Of a DNA stretch of 64,000 bases, positions 16,534-25,252 are shown one piece after another; the stretch's first letter is position 1; every line of letters begins with the position of its first letter. Under the pieces are notes generated by a model, which did not search any database, had not been told where the DNA came from, and worked only from the letters and a program-made list of their open reading frames with translations. This DNA is from Flavobacterium circumlabens (GTDB lineage: Bacteria; Bacteroidota; Bacteroidia; Flavobacteriales; Flavobacteriaceae). The stretch is from assembly GCF_004345565.1 (NCBI RefSeq), contig NZ_SLWA01000002.1:62001-126000 (forward strand), written 5' to 3'. Position numbers and translations under genes: made by a program.

Positions 16534-18114
16534 TTAATTGATCAAGATTTTATTACTTTCTTCTTTACCATTATTATTTATTTTTAAAATGTATATCCCT
16601 TTTTCCAATCCTTGAACATTTATCGAAGAACCTTCATCCTTAATTTTAATTTCTCTTTTTTGAGTTCCATTTAGATCATATAATCGAGCATGGATTTCTG
16701 AGTTTATTCTAGCCTTTGAATTCGTGTTTTTTAATTTTATGTTCACAATATTATTTGAAGGATTTGGATATATTTCAAAGTTTGAACTATTTATTGTATT
16801 TTCATTGGTAATTTTTATATCGGGACCAGCGACTCTGTTTATTTCTTCGTCTTCACTGTTTATCGCTTGAGAAGTATAAATCACATCACTTCCGCAAGCA
16901 TTTGTAGCTGTTAATTTCATTGTTACTGAAAAGGGAGGGTAAGCTGTAAAAATAGCAAGGCCGCCTACACTAAAAAAATCTACATAACCTGTACTTGAGA
17001 CATATTCCCAAGTATAGGTAGAAAAGTCATTATAAAGATCTTGACCACGATAATTATAAACATATCGTTCTACTTTTTCTCCGGTAAAATTTGCTACAGG
17101 AGAGCCAACAATACTTATGTTTTTTGTTATTGCAAATGATTGTCCACAAGAATTCGATACTAATCCTGTTAATGTAAAAGCACCTTTTGAAACTGGAACT
17201 ACTATTGCCTGATTGCCTGAATTTGTAACAGTTGCAACTGAGTTATTAGATGAACTCCAGTTTACAGTAAGGCCATTGTACAGGTTTGGAATATCATAGA
17301 CTTCTGATGCTGACTGATAACAAATTGCAGGACTGCCAGCGATTGTTAATAAAGTTGGACTAAAACCACTTCTGGCTGTTGAACACGTTTTATGAGGCTG
17401 ACTTACCCCATTTAATATTGGAACTACTTGAACAGGTGAAGGTACTGTTGTATAATCGGTAGGTTTTAAGTCTATATAATTTTCAGTTGTTGTAAAACCA
17501 GTTCCGCCGGGAACCGGGATACCATTTCTACTCCAACCATAACCAACATACCAAGTGTAGGACAAAGTACCCGGAGAATTATAAACATTATTAACAGTAA
17601 ATATATAGTGTGAGTTTGAATCACAATAAATGAATTGTGAAGTTGGACTAATTTCAAATGTAGGAGACGGATTTTTGGTTATTTTGTAGATACAAGTTTT
17701 TGCAGGAGAATTGCCTGAAGAATGACTGTATTCGCCATAAAAATTACTTCCCGTAACTTCAATACTAGAAGCTGATATTGTTTGGCTAAATGTCCCTTCC
17801 CATGTTGTTCCACCTGAAAAAGCAGAGTTGTTAACTAATATTCCATTAAGTTCAACAGGGGTAGCGGAACTGTTTTTTTTCAAAAAGATTTTAAATTGGG
17901 CCGTAGATCCAACATCTGTTGATGAAGATGGTTTTGTAACTCTCAATGTAAAAGATACTGTTACAGTCGGATTATTACCTAATGCGATAGTAGCACAATT
18001 TTCTATAGGGGAGTTATTTACACTCACATTATACATTCCCGATATTATTTGGGAATTAACTAAGTTTATAAAAGTAAAAAATACAAAAAGAAATTGAAGG
18101 GTAGTTTTTTTCAT
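16534..18114 (-). CDS. T9SS type A sorting-domain protein with Ig/PKD-like modules
   Basis: This 526-residue secreted protein has a Sec signal peptide (about 1-22). Its body is beta-rich, rich in Ser, Thr, Asn and Tyr, and contains several immunoglobulin-like or PKD-like segments (for instance NWSSSNNSVATVTNSG, with C in 'SNSCGQSF' and 'TNACGSDV'). The last 80 residues are a type A T9SS sorting domain: EIYPNPSNNIVNIKL, then ARLYDLNGTQ and GIYILKINN. It is exported by the type IX system to the surface or medium. No catalytic domain is recognised; adhesin or matrix roles are possible. It sits between two copies of a 101-bp repeat. Confidence 0.88.
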   Translation of the reverse strand: MKKTTLQFLFVFFTFINLVNSQIISGMYNVSVNNSPIENCATIALGNNPTVTVSFTLRVTKPSSSTDVGSTAQFKIFLKKNSSATPVELNGILVNNSAFSGGTTWEGTFSQTISASSIEVTGSNFYGEYSHSSGNSPAKTCIYKITKNPSPTFEISPTSQFIYCDSNSHYIFTVNNVYNSPGTLSYTWYVGYGWSRNGIPVPGGTGFTTTENYIDLKPTDYTTVPSPVQVVPILNGVSQPHKTCSTARSGFSPTLLTIAGSPAICYQSASEVYDIPNLYNGLTVNWSSSNNSVATVTNSGNQAIVVPVSKGAFTLTGLVSNSCGQSFAITKNISIVGSPVANFTGEKVERYVYNYRGQDLYNDFSTYTWEYVSSTGYVDFFSVGGLAIFTAYPPFSVTMKLTATNACGSDVIYTSQAINSEDEEINRVAGPDIKITNENTINSSNFEIYPNPSNNIVNIKLKNTNSKARINSEIHARLYDLNGTQKREIKIKDEGSSINVQGLEKGIYILKINNNGKEESNKILIN

Positions 18115-18254
18115 AATAACTTATTTAGTATTAAAATTTTAATAAAAATAAGATTTTTTTTATGAAAAACAAATATTTTATTGAAGATCAATAGCTTATT
18201 CTTTTTTTTTAGATTTTCTAGCGAAACCGAAACCGGAGGATTTGTTCATTATTT

Positions 18255-18330
18255 TTATTCCTTTTTGTATTCAATCTTTTTACAATCCACAGCAATGTAA
18301 GTCCTTATCTGATAAGTTTAAAAGTACCAT
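18255..18330 (-). pseudogene. Relic of a Na+/H+ antiporter C-terminus
   Basis: The minus-strand reading from 18325 gives T-F-K-L-I-R-stop-G-L-T-L-L-W-I-V-K-R-L-N-T-K. The intact antiporter at 20967 ends T-L-I-G-Q-G-L-T-L-P-W-I-V-K-K-L-S-A-K, and the DNA is similar too. The TAA at 18305-18307 stands where the intact gene has Gln. The fragment lies right beside the second 101-bp repeat. Confidence 0.7.
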
Positions 18331-18340
18331 GACCTACCGG

Positions 18341-18441
18341 ATAAATGAAACCATTTTTGTTTTATTTTAATGTTATTCAGGCTGTTTTTATCGGGTTGGA
18401 AAAACAGTCATTTTCAGGAAATCGAAATTACAAATAAAAAC
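18341..18441. repeat. 101-bp perfect direct repeat, copy 2
   Basis: This copy is identical to 16123-16223. It contains a detached start region of the thioesterase gene (the complement of the first 4-5 codons) with no gene body attached. Confidence 0.95.
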
Positions 18442-18482
18442 CCAGACCATTTAGTGCAAAAGAGAAGTATTGCTTCTGGTTT

Positions 18483-19067
18483 TTAAAAATATTCCGTTTT
18501 GAAAGGAGCAAAATCCTGTAGTTTTGGAAGCGGCCTCATGCTGATTTTCTTTTGAGTCTTCGTTACCGGAAAATTATCTTCGCCATAAGGTTCTGTTTTT
18601 TTAATACGAATTCCGGTAGATAAATTAAAATCGATTTGACCCATCGTTCCTTGTCCGTCCGAATAGACTTCAGAGAAACCGATGAGTTCGAAATTATTAT
18701 TCTGATACCTGAATTTATGCTCAAAATGACCGCGCAAAAGTTCATTTTCAATACTAAGAATACCTTTTTTTATGGTAATTTCTGAAAAAGCATTTCCGCT
18801 GTAGTAGCCCTTTTTGCCTTCAGGGAAAGCAGGATCTATCGCTTTTACTGATGAAAGAATACGTTTAAAACTACCATTGGCTTCAGCAAAATAAATTTCG
18901 AGTTTATACGGAGCGTTATCGCTTAAAGTATCTTGCAAAACTAAAACATAGTCCGCCAGACCATCTTTGTTCAGATCGCCATTTACTTTAGTTATTTTTT
19001 TAGTGAAATTATCTTTTTGAGCTATTAAAGCTATGGGAAACAATAAGAAGAATATGATTTTTGGCAT
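18483..19067 (-). CDS. Secreted protein with FG-GAP/EF-like calcium motif
   Basis: This 194-residue protein has a signal peptide (about 1-16). A single calcium-binding loop of the FG-GAP/VCBS style, DLNKDGLADYVL, lies at 32-43. The rest is beta-rich, with 'GYYSGNAFSEITIKKG' and 'HFEHKFRYQNNNFELIGF', a pattern seen in Bacteroidota proteins of unknown function that resemble integrin-alpha repeats. It is probably periplasmic. It lies downstream of the saccharopine-dehydrogenase-like gene by 22 bases on the same strand. Confidence 0.7.
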   Translation of the reverse strand: MPKIIFFLLFPIALIAQKDNFTKKITKVNGDLNKDGLADYVLVLQDTLSDNAPYKLEIYFAEANGSFKRILSSVKAIDPAFPEGKKGYYSGNAFSEITIKKGILSIENELLRGHFEHKFRYQNNNFELIGFSEVYSDGQGTMGQIDFNLSTGIRIKKTEPYGEDNFPVTKTQKKISMRPLPKLQDFAPFKTEYF

Positions 19068-19089
19068 TGTTTAATGGTGCAATAGGTTT

Positions 19090-20118
19090 TTAATTTAAGG
19101 TAGATTCTTCTATGGCTGTTATTTTAATATCATCATCATTTAAGGATTTTAAAAAATCAGAAGCATCAAATACTTCTCCCATTGTCGTTACACCGTTTTT
19201 CTTTGTGCTGCCCGATAAAATTCTCTTTATGCTTTCTGTGATCAAAGGCGCTGTAACGGCATAAATATCCTGACCCTGAGCCGAAATGGTTCTCCTGATG
19301 TTACTTTTTACAGCAATAACTTCTACACAAAATTGCTGAGATGATCTGTTTTTACTGTCAACCGGTTTTGGTTCCGGAGTATCATTATTTCTAAGATCAT
19401 CTAAAGAGTTCTGACTAAGAAAGGTATTAATCGTATTTACATTTAAATGGCGTGAAATCGTAATGATTTCAGAGAGTGGTAAAGCTACAACTTCCTTAAT
19501 TCCGATTGGATTTTTGAAATCCCATTCTTTTGAAATCCCGGCTTCAAGTTCTTGTAAACGATTGTCTTTGAATGTTAATCTTTTGTAATGATTTCGATCT
19601 CCGGTTAATCTTGTTCCTTTTGTGGGATGCCAGGAATCCAGGCCTATGTAAACATTAATTTCATCAATTTCGTTCCAATCCTGCGTTAATGCGGTACTTA
19701 TCAGATCGGCTAAGCCACCGTAAAAGGCAGCAGCAGGGATTATTAGAATTTTATTGTTTTTTGCTGGTTCAGCAAATTGTTCAAATACATCTAATACGGC
19801 TTTTTGTTCAGCACTTAAATCAATATAATGACTGCCTGATCGTAAAGCAGCTTCTATAATAGGTTTTGCAGTATCTAAATAAGGTCCGGCACAGTTTATA
19901 ATAATTTTGGCTCCGGAAAAAGCATCGTCCAGTGTTTTTGGATCATGAAGGTCTGCTGCTTTTATTTCTAAATCAGGATATTCCTGATGGAGAAGGGTTA
20001 ATTTTTCATGATCTCTTCCGGAAAGAATCAGATTCTTATAACCTTGTCTGAAAAGTTCCGCTAGAATAAATTTTCCGGTGTGACCATAAGCGCCATAAAT
20101 TGCAATGCGATTTTCCAT
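19090..20118 (-). CDS. Saccharopine dehydrogenase-like NAD(P)-binding protein
   Basis: This 342-residue protein starts with a Rossmann fold, IAIYGAYGHTGKF (the GxxGxTG dinucleotide motif at 9-15), followed by a strand with SGRDHEKL. The NCAGPY motif at about 95-100 and DLSAEQ are typical of saccharopine-dehydrogenase-like or trans-acting enoyl-reductase-like proteins. Its substrate is unknown. It has no signal peptide, so it is cytosolic. The neighbours are a barrel protein upstream and a secreted protein downstream on the same strand. Confidence 0.8.
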   Translation of the reverse strand: MENRIAIYGAYGHTGKFILAELFRQGYKNLILSGRDHEKLTLLHQEYPDLEIKAADLHDPKTLDDAFSGAKIIINCAGPYLDTAKPIIEAALRSGSHYIDLSAEQKAVLDVFEQFAEPAKNNKILIIPAAAFYGGLADLISTALTQDWNEIDEINVYIGLDSWHPTKGTRLTGDRNHYKRLTFKDNRLQELEAGISKEWDFKNPIGIKEVVALPLSEIITISRHLNVNTINTFLSQNSLDDLRNNDTPEPKPVDSKNRSSQQFCVEVIAVKSNIRRTISAQGQDIYAVTAPLITESIKRILSGSTKKNGVTTMGEVFDASDFLKSLNDDDIKITAIEESTLN

Positions 20119-20140
20119 ATTAGAAAATATTAAATTGGTT

Positions 20141-20845
20141 TTATAGTATCTGATAAGTTACGCCAAATCTAAAAATTTTAGAATGTACACTATTTGTGCC
20201 TCCGGTATATCCTTCTTTATAATTCGATAAACCGAAGGAATATCCCAGATAAACGCCAAATTTTTTATAATCTGTAGATACCTGAATTCTTGGACGAAGA
20301 TCAGTATTTATTGTTTTTCTGTCTCTGGAGGTCGTATATTTATTTCCGTTTGTGTCAGTTGCATCTCCTTTTTCTTTCGCATTTAAGATACTTGCAAAAT
20401 CAAACCCGGCGACCAGGTCAATTGGAAGCTGGCCGGTATTAAAACGATATCCGGCAAATGGATTGATATTGACTGAGCTGACATCCATAGTGGTTTCACC
20501 GGAAACAGGCTCCGCGATCCCTTCTTCAAATTTAAACACAAAAGCCAATGCCGTTTTGCTTCTCAGATTTTCGTAACCGGCTCCTATGCCATAAATGAAA
20601 TTAACTTTGGTTATTCTTTTTAAGTTAAGTGAAACTCCATAAGCAAATGCATTTTTTGATCCATAAGGATTATTGGTATATCCATATCCTACAGTTTCGG
20701 AAAGCAGTATAAATGATGACGATTCCGCGCTTTCTCCGCTAAAAGAAGAAAGTCCCGAATCTAAAGACAGTCTCAATTCTGTTTTTTGACTGTATGAATT
20801 GGAGTAAATAAAAAAAGAAAGAATAAAAAGTAATAATTGCTTCAT
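20141..20845 (-). CDS. Outer-membrane beta-barrel-like protein
   Basis: This 234-residue protein has a signal peptide (about 1-19). It is built of alternating strands rich in Gly, Tyr and Ser (for example 'YGYTNNPYGSKNAFAYGVSL' and 'FGVYLGYSFGLSNYKEGYTGG') and ends in an aromatic strand (FRFGVTYQIL). The size suggests an 8-10-strand porin-like barrel. It lies 22 bases upstream of the Rossmann-fold gene and probably forms one unit with it. No function is assigned. Confidence 0.7.
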   Translation of the reverse strand: MKQLLLFILSFFIYSNSYSQKTELRLSLDSGLSSFSGESAESSSFILLSETVGYGYTNNPYGSKNAFAYGVSLNLKRITKVNFIYGIGAGYENLRSKTALAFVFKFEEGIAEPVSGETTMDVSSVNINPFAGYRFNTGQLPIDLVAGFDFASILNAKEKGDATDTNGNKYTTSRDRKTINTDLRPRIQVSTDYKKFGVYLGYSFGLSNYKEGYTGGTNSVHSKIFRFGVTYQIL

Positions 20846-20966
20846 TATGAATTTTAGTTAAGGTTTGTGGACGCTAATGTAACTAAAATAGTATTGTATT
20901 TTTGCTGTTAATATTCATTTTTAAATTTCATAATGAAACCGAAATATGACGATTAGATTACTGCTT

Positions 20967-22226
20967 TTATTTTTCTTCTTTGGCACTCAATTTTTTCACA
21001 ATCCACGGCAACGTGAGACCTTGACCGATAAGAGTCAGTAATACAACAGCGACAGAAATAAAAATAATTGCATTTCTTTCAGGAAATGGTGTTCCGTCTT
21101 CCAGAAATTTTGGTAATCCGATGGCGATGGCGAGCGAAACAATTCCGCGCATTCCGGACCAGCTTAAAATAATACTGTTGTTGAAGTCTAAAAGTGCGTG
21201 TTCGCTTACTTTTCTTTTCCTTTTTGTATTTTGAAATGCTTTTTGGAGATTGATTTTCTGCAAAAATATTCGGATCATCCTAATCACTAAAGCGACAATA
21301 GTAATGATTGCTGCGTAACCAATGTAAGGCAGGATCATACTGTTGTCTATGTCTTTCAGAATATAACGAAAATTAAGTCCTATTAAGATAAAGATCAATC
21401 CGTTGAGTAGAAAAATGATAATTTCCCAAAGGCTTCTGGATTGATTTTTTAAGCTTTCGGGAAATATTTTTTTACTGAAACGGGCAATTGCCAGTCCTAA
21501 AATAACGACTGCAATTACTCCTGAAACATGCAGATGTTCTGCAATAAGATAGGTGACAAAAGGCATTAACAGCAGGAAGCTAATCGTTACATTTACGTTT
21601 TTATGCACACGCGTTAGGATGTAACTTAGAATTTTAGCTATTACAAAGCCTACTAAAAATCCTCCTCCTAGTAATAATAGAAATTCCAGCGTGGCTTTCC
21701 AGATGACAAATGCGGATCCCATTACGGCAGCGACCGCAAAACGATAAGCCACCAATGCCGAGGCATCATTAATCAGGCTTTCACCTTCAAGAATAGTTAT
21801 CGTTTTATGGGATATTTTCAGTCCTTTTGTAATGCTTATTGCGGCTACGGCATCTGTAGTAGAGAGAATTGCTCCAAGTACAAACGCCAGCGGCCAGGTC
21901 ATTCCGGGAATTATAAAATGGGCTAAAACTGCGATTCCTAAGGCAGTAAGGAAAACTAATGAAATAGCGAGTGTACCAATTGTATTCAGATTGGTCTTGA
22001 AATCCTTAGGCGAAATATTAAAAGAGGCATCGTACAATAAAGGTGGCAGAAATAGCAGAAATATAATTTCCGGATTAATTTCGATTTCGTTCATTGTTGG
22101 AATAAATCCAATTGCGATTCCTACTATGACCAGTAAAATAGGTTGCGGCAATTTTATGGTGTCGGCAAAAGCGGATAGTCCGATGACGATGGCCAGAATA
22201 AATATGATGATACTGTAGTTTTCCAT
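20967..22226 (-). CDS. CPA1-family Na+/H+ antiporter
   Basis: This 419-residue inner-membrane protein has about 12 helices and a short charged cytoplasmic tail. The CPA1 core motifs are present: LGAILSTTDAVAAIS in helix 5 and EGESLINDASALVAYR in helix 6, holding the transport Asp residues. It exchanges sodium or potassium for protons to control pH and salt. A relic of a second copy of its C-terminus lies at 18255-18330. It is divergent from dnaK, with a Flavo-1-like RNA between them. Confidence 0.9.
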   Translation of the reverse strand: MENYSIIIFILAIVIGLSAFADTIKLPQPILLVIVGIAIGFIPTMNEIEINPEIIFLLFLPPLLYDASFNISPKDFKTNLNTIGTLAISLVFLTALGIAVLAHFIIPGMTWPLAFVLGAILSTTDAVAAISITKGLKISHKTITILEGESLINDASALVAYRFAVAAVMGSAFVIWKATLEFLLLLGGGFLVGFVIAKILSYILTRVHKNVNVTISFLLLMPFVTYLIAEHLHVSGVIAVVILGLAIARFSKKIFPESLKNQSRSLWEIIIFLLNGLIFILIGLNFRYILKDIDNSMILPYIGYAAIITIVALVIRMIRIFLQKINLQKAFQNTKRKRKVSEHALLDFNNSIILSWSGMRGIVSLAIAIGLPKFLEDGTPFPERNAIIFISVAVVLLTLIGQGLTLPWIVKKLSAKEEK

Positions 22227-22317
22227 TTAGACTGCTGTTGAATTGAAGAAAGTTGCTAATGTAAGTATTTCGGGATTAATTAAAAATATAGAAAGACATA
22301 TCCTGTTAGATTCCAAT

Positions 22318-22461
22318 AAACTTCTTTTGAAAACGAGTGCCCTAGCCCAGATACAAGCGGTATCCTTTTTTGTTTTTTCTTTAAAAATAAAAAGATACAA
22401 GCGGATAGCTGGAAATAGCTCCCGATAATGACACCTAAAGTACTGATATGCCACAGTTGTC
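22318..22461 (+). ncRNA. Structured RNA, Flavo-1-like (copy B)
   Basis: The core 22339-22422 aligns with 8533-8614: CCTAGCCC, AGCGGTATCC plus T-run, AAAAAGATAC, then GGAAATAGCTCC. GTATC(C)TTTTT pairs with AAAAAGATAC. CCAG pairs with CTGG, where copy A has CCTG with CAGG. Both copies end near CAGTTGTC. The strand is carried over from copy A and is not independently supported. Confidence 0.55.
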
Positions 22462-22478
22462 AGGTTTTGAAAATGTCA

Positions 22479-22508
22479 TGTTGTCAGCTGATTTTTACTA
22501 TGACAACA
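22479..22508. promoter_or_regulatory. Inverted repeat upstream of dnaK (possible activator site)
   Basis: TGTTGTCA (22479-22486) and TGACAACA (22501-22508) form a perfect 8-base inverted repeat with a 14-base spacer. Further GTTGTCAG (22456) and CTGACAA (22515) words flank it. It ends 33 bases before the sigma-54-like promoter, where an enhancer-binding activator could sit. Confidence 0.5.
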
Positions 22509-22540
22509 TTAAAACTGACAATTTACTTTGGTTTTTTATA

Positions 22541-22556
22541 TTGGCACAAAGATTGA
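22541..22556 (+). promoter_or_regulatory. Sigma-54-like promoter of dnaK
   Basis: TTGGCAC at 22541-22547, a 5-base spacer and TTGA at 22553 match the sigma-54 -24/-12 consensus (TGGCAC-N5-TTGC) in all but the last C. A start about 12 bases later would leave a 40-base leader before the dnaK ATG. Confidence 0.5.
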
Positions 22557-22606
22557 CTTATGCCACCTGAGTTAAAAATGTATATCAAAAATTAAATATA
22601 TAAAAA

Positions 22607-24493
22607 ATGGGTAAAATAATCGGAATTGACTTAGGTACGACGAACTCTTGTGTTTCTGTAATGGAAGGTAACGAAGCAGTTGTTATTCCTAACGCAGAAG
22701 GAAAAAGAACAACTCCATCTATCATCGCTTTTGTTGAAGGTGGCGAAATTAAAGTAGGTGATCCTGCAAAAAGACAAGCAGTAACGAATCCTACAAAAAC
22801 GATTGCTTCTATTAAACGTTTTATGGGACACACTTTTGCTGAGACTACAAACGAAGCAAAAAGAGTTTCTTATTCAGTTGTAAAAGGTGACAACAATACA
22901 CCACGTGTGGATATTGACGGTCGTTTATATACTGCACAGGAATTGTCAGCAATGACTCTTCAAAAAATGAAAAAAACTGCTGAAGACTATTTAGGTCAAA
23001 CTGTAACTGAAGCGGTTATTACTGTTCCTGCTTACTTTAACGATGCACAACGTCAGGCTACAAAAGAAGCTGGTGAAATTGCTGGTCTTAAAGTGATGCG
23101 TATCATCAACGAGCCAACTGCTGCGGCACTTGCTTACGGATTAGATAAAAAAGGAACTGATCAAAAAATTGCTGTTTACGATTTAGGTGGAGGTACTTTT
23201 GATATCTCTGTTCTTGAATTAGGAGATGGTGTATTTGAAGTATTGTCTACAAACGGTGATACTCACTTAGGTGGAGATGATTTTGACCACGAAATTATTG
23301 ACTGGTTAGCAAATGAATTCTTAGCAGAGGAAGGTATTGACTTACGTTTGGATCCAATGTCATTGCAACGTTTGAAAGAAGCTGCAGAGAAAGCAAAAAT
23401 TGAATTGTCTTCTTCTTCAGAAACTGAAATCAACTTGCCATACGTTACAGCTACTGCTTCAGGACCAAAACACTTAGTTAAAAAATTATCAAGAGCTAAA
23501 TTTGAGCAATTGACTGATTCTTTAGTTAAACGTTCTATGGAGCCAGTTGCTAAAGCATTAAAAGATGCAGGTTTATCTACATCTGATATTGACGAAGTTA
23601 TTCTTGTTGGAGGTTCTACACGTATGCCAAGAATCGCTGACGAAGTAGAAAAATTCTTTGGTAAAAAAGCGTCTAAAGGAGTTAATCCTGATGAAGTTGT
23701 TGCTATTGGAGCTGCTATTCAAGGTGGAGTTTTATCCGGAGATGTAAAAGATGTATTGTTACTTGACGTTACACCTTTATCTTTAGGTATCGAAACTATG
23801 GGTGGTGTATTGACTAAATTAATTGAGTCTAACACAACTATTCCAACTAAAAAATCACAAGTTTTCTCTACTGCTGCTGATTCTCAGCCATCTGTTGAAA
23901 TTCACGTATTGCAAGGTGAAAGAGCTATGGCGGTTGATAACAAAACTATCGGTCGTTTCCACTTAGACGGTATTCCACCAGCACCAAGAGGAGTTCCTCA
24001 AATCGAGGTTACTTTTGATATTGATGCAAATGGTATCATCAAAGTTTCTGCAACTGATAAAGGAACTGGAAAATCTCACGATATCCGTATCGAAGCTTCT
24101 TCTGGTTTAACAGCTGAAGAAATCGAAAAAATGAAAAAAGATGCTGAAGCTAATGCTGATGCTGACAAAATAGCTAAAGAAAGAGCTGAGAAATTAAACG
24201 AAGCTGATAGTACTATTTTCCAAACTGAAAGTCAATTGAAAGAATTGGGAAGTAAATTAACAGACGATCAAAAAACAGCTATCGAATTTGCTTTGACTGA
24301 ATTAAGATTTGCTCACCAATCTCAAGATCTTGAAGCAATCCAAAAAGGATTAGACAATGTAAATGCAGCCTGGAAAGTAGCTACAGAAGCAATGTACGCT
24401 CAAGGTGGTGAACAAGGTCAACAAGCGGCTCCTCAACAAGAGCAGTCTCAAGGTGACAATGTTGAAGACGTTGAATTCGAAGAAGTCAAATAA
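22607..24493 (+). CDS. dnaK: Hsp70 chaperone DnaK
   Basis: This 628-residue protein is the full-length bacterial Hsp70. The ATPase domain starts with [17 protein letters not shown] and has [17 protein letters not shown] and [17 protein letters not shown]. The substrate-binding domain carries [18 protein letters not shown], and the acidic C-terminus ends DVEFEEVK, like the EEVD-type bacterial tail. It folds and protects proteins with DnaJ and GrpE, which are not nearby. Upstream signals suggest sigma-54-type control. The codon usage is clearly that of a highly expressed gene. Confidence 0.98.
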   Translation: MGKIIGIDLGTTNSCVSVMEGNEAVVIPNAEGKRTTPSIIAFVEGGEIKVGDPAKRQAVTNPTKTIASIKRFMGHTFAETTNEAKRVSYSVVKGDNNTPRVDIDGRLYTAQELSAMTLQKMKKTAEDYLGQTVTEAVITVPAYFNDAQRQATKEAGEIAGLKVMRIINEPTAAALAYGLDKKGTDQKIAVYDLGGGTFDISVLELGDGVFEVLSTNGDTHLGGDDFDHEIIDWLANEFLAEEGIDLRLDPMSLQRLKEAAEKAKIELSSSSETEINLPYVTATASGPKHLVKKLSRAKFEQLTDSLVKRSMEPVAKALKDAGLSTSDIDEVILVGGSTRMPRIADEVEKFFGKKASKGVNPDEVVAIGAAIQGGVLSGDVKDVLLLDVTPLSLGIETMGGVLTKLIESNTTIPTKKSQVFSTAADSQPSVEIHVLQGERAMAVDNKTIGRFHLDGIPPAPRGVPQIEVTFDIDANGIIKVSATDKGTGKSHDIRIEASSGLTAEEIEKMKKDAEANADADKIAKERAEKLNEADSTIFQTESQLKELGSKLTDDQKTAIEFALTELRFAHQSQDLEAIQKGLDNVNAAWKVATEAMYAQGGEQGQQAAPQQEQSQGDNVEDVEFEEVK

Positions 24494-24527
24494 TTACTGA
24501 TTAACATCAGTTAAGAATAAGTGCTAA

Positions 24528-24556
24528 AGCGCTGTAAACTTTATGTTTACAGCGCT
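24528..24556 (+). terminator. Rho-independent terminator of dnaK
   Basis: AGCGCTGTAAAC and GTTTACAGCGCT form a perfect 12-bp stem with a 5-base loop followed by a T-run. The integrated element begins just after it. Confidence 0.9.
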
Positions 24557-24614
24557 TTTTCTTTTTTGTTCTTTTTTTATTCTGCTATTTTTTAATCGTT
24601 TTTTATCATATATT

Positions 24615-24631
24615 TGTACCACATTTGTACC
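24615..24631. repeat. Paired TGTACC-N5-TGTACC (possible left recombinase site)
   Basis: TGTACC at 24615-24620 and at 24626-24631 are separated by 5 bases. The same geometry, TGCACC-N5-TGCACC, occurs at 28071-28087 on the other side of the integrase module. They may be arm-type or core sites for the recombinase. Confidence 0.4.
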
Positions 24632-24697
24632 GGCACTTAAAAGGCGATAAAGTGGCACTTATTTATGCTTATGGTGTATTAATCAGTAGATTGAGCT

Positions 24698-25252
24698 ATG
24701 AAACGATTAAATAAACAATGTCTTGTCTGCGGCGGGGAATTTCTGCCCAAAAACGTAGCTTCCGTCTACTGCTCTCCTAAATGCAGCAAAAAAGCATACA
24801 AACAGAAGATGCTGCGGCTAAAAAAGGAAGAGGAGATCAAAGTGCTGGCAGGTAAAATACCCGAGAACAAGGCTTTTCTTTCTGTTCCGGAAGCTGGCAT
24901 TCTTTTTGGTGTTGCCAAAAGAACACTTTACCGGCTTGTCAGCCAGGGGGAAATTCCGTCAGTTAATCTGGGAATCCGCCTTGTAAGGATAGACCGAAGC
25001 GTTATGGCTGAGATGTTCGGCCCTGCCCGCAGCCTGCCGCAGCCTGAAAGCGCACCGAAGAAAAAATTATACAGCCTTGAAAAAGAAGACTGCTATTCTA
25101 TCGGCGAAATAGCTGAAAGATTTCAAATTTCTGAAGGTTCTGTCTACAATCATATCAGGAAATATTCAATCCCTACCAGACAGATCGGAAAGTACGTATA
25201 TGCCCCCAAAATGGAAATTGACAACTTGTATAACGGAAATGATTTTATATGA
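24698..25252 (+). CDS. Zinc-finger plus twin HTH protein, excisionase-like
   Basis: This 184-residue protein begins with a treble-clef-like zinc finger (C8, C11, C26, C30). Two MerR/excisionase-type helix-turn-helix segments follow: FLSVPEAGILFGVAKRTLYR plus LVSQGEIP (about 61-90), and CYSIGEIAERFQISEGSVYN (about 131-150). It overlaps the recombinase gene by 4 bases (ATGA), so the two are translationally coupled. This arrangement is common for Bacteroidota tyrosine-recombinase modules. It likely binds the element's ends and controls excision direction or integrase expression. Confidence 0.8.
   Translation: MKRLNKQCLVCGGEFLPKNVASVYCSPKCSKKAYKQKMLRLKKEEEIKVLAGKIPENKAFLSVPEAGILFGVAKRTLYRLVSQGEIPSVNLGIRLVRIDRSVMAEMFGPARSLPQPESAPKKKLYSLEKEDCYSIGEIAERFQISEGSVYNHIRKYSIPTRQIGKYVYAPKMEIDNLYNGNDFI

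Noticed and set aside
22227..22454. 75-codon minus-strand frame upstream of dnaK
   Set aside because: It overlaps the second structured RNA, and its residues are not shared with the frame in copy A.
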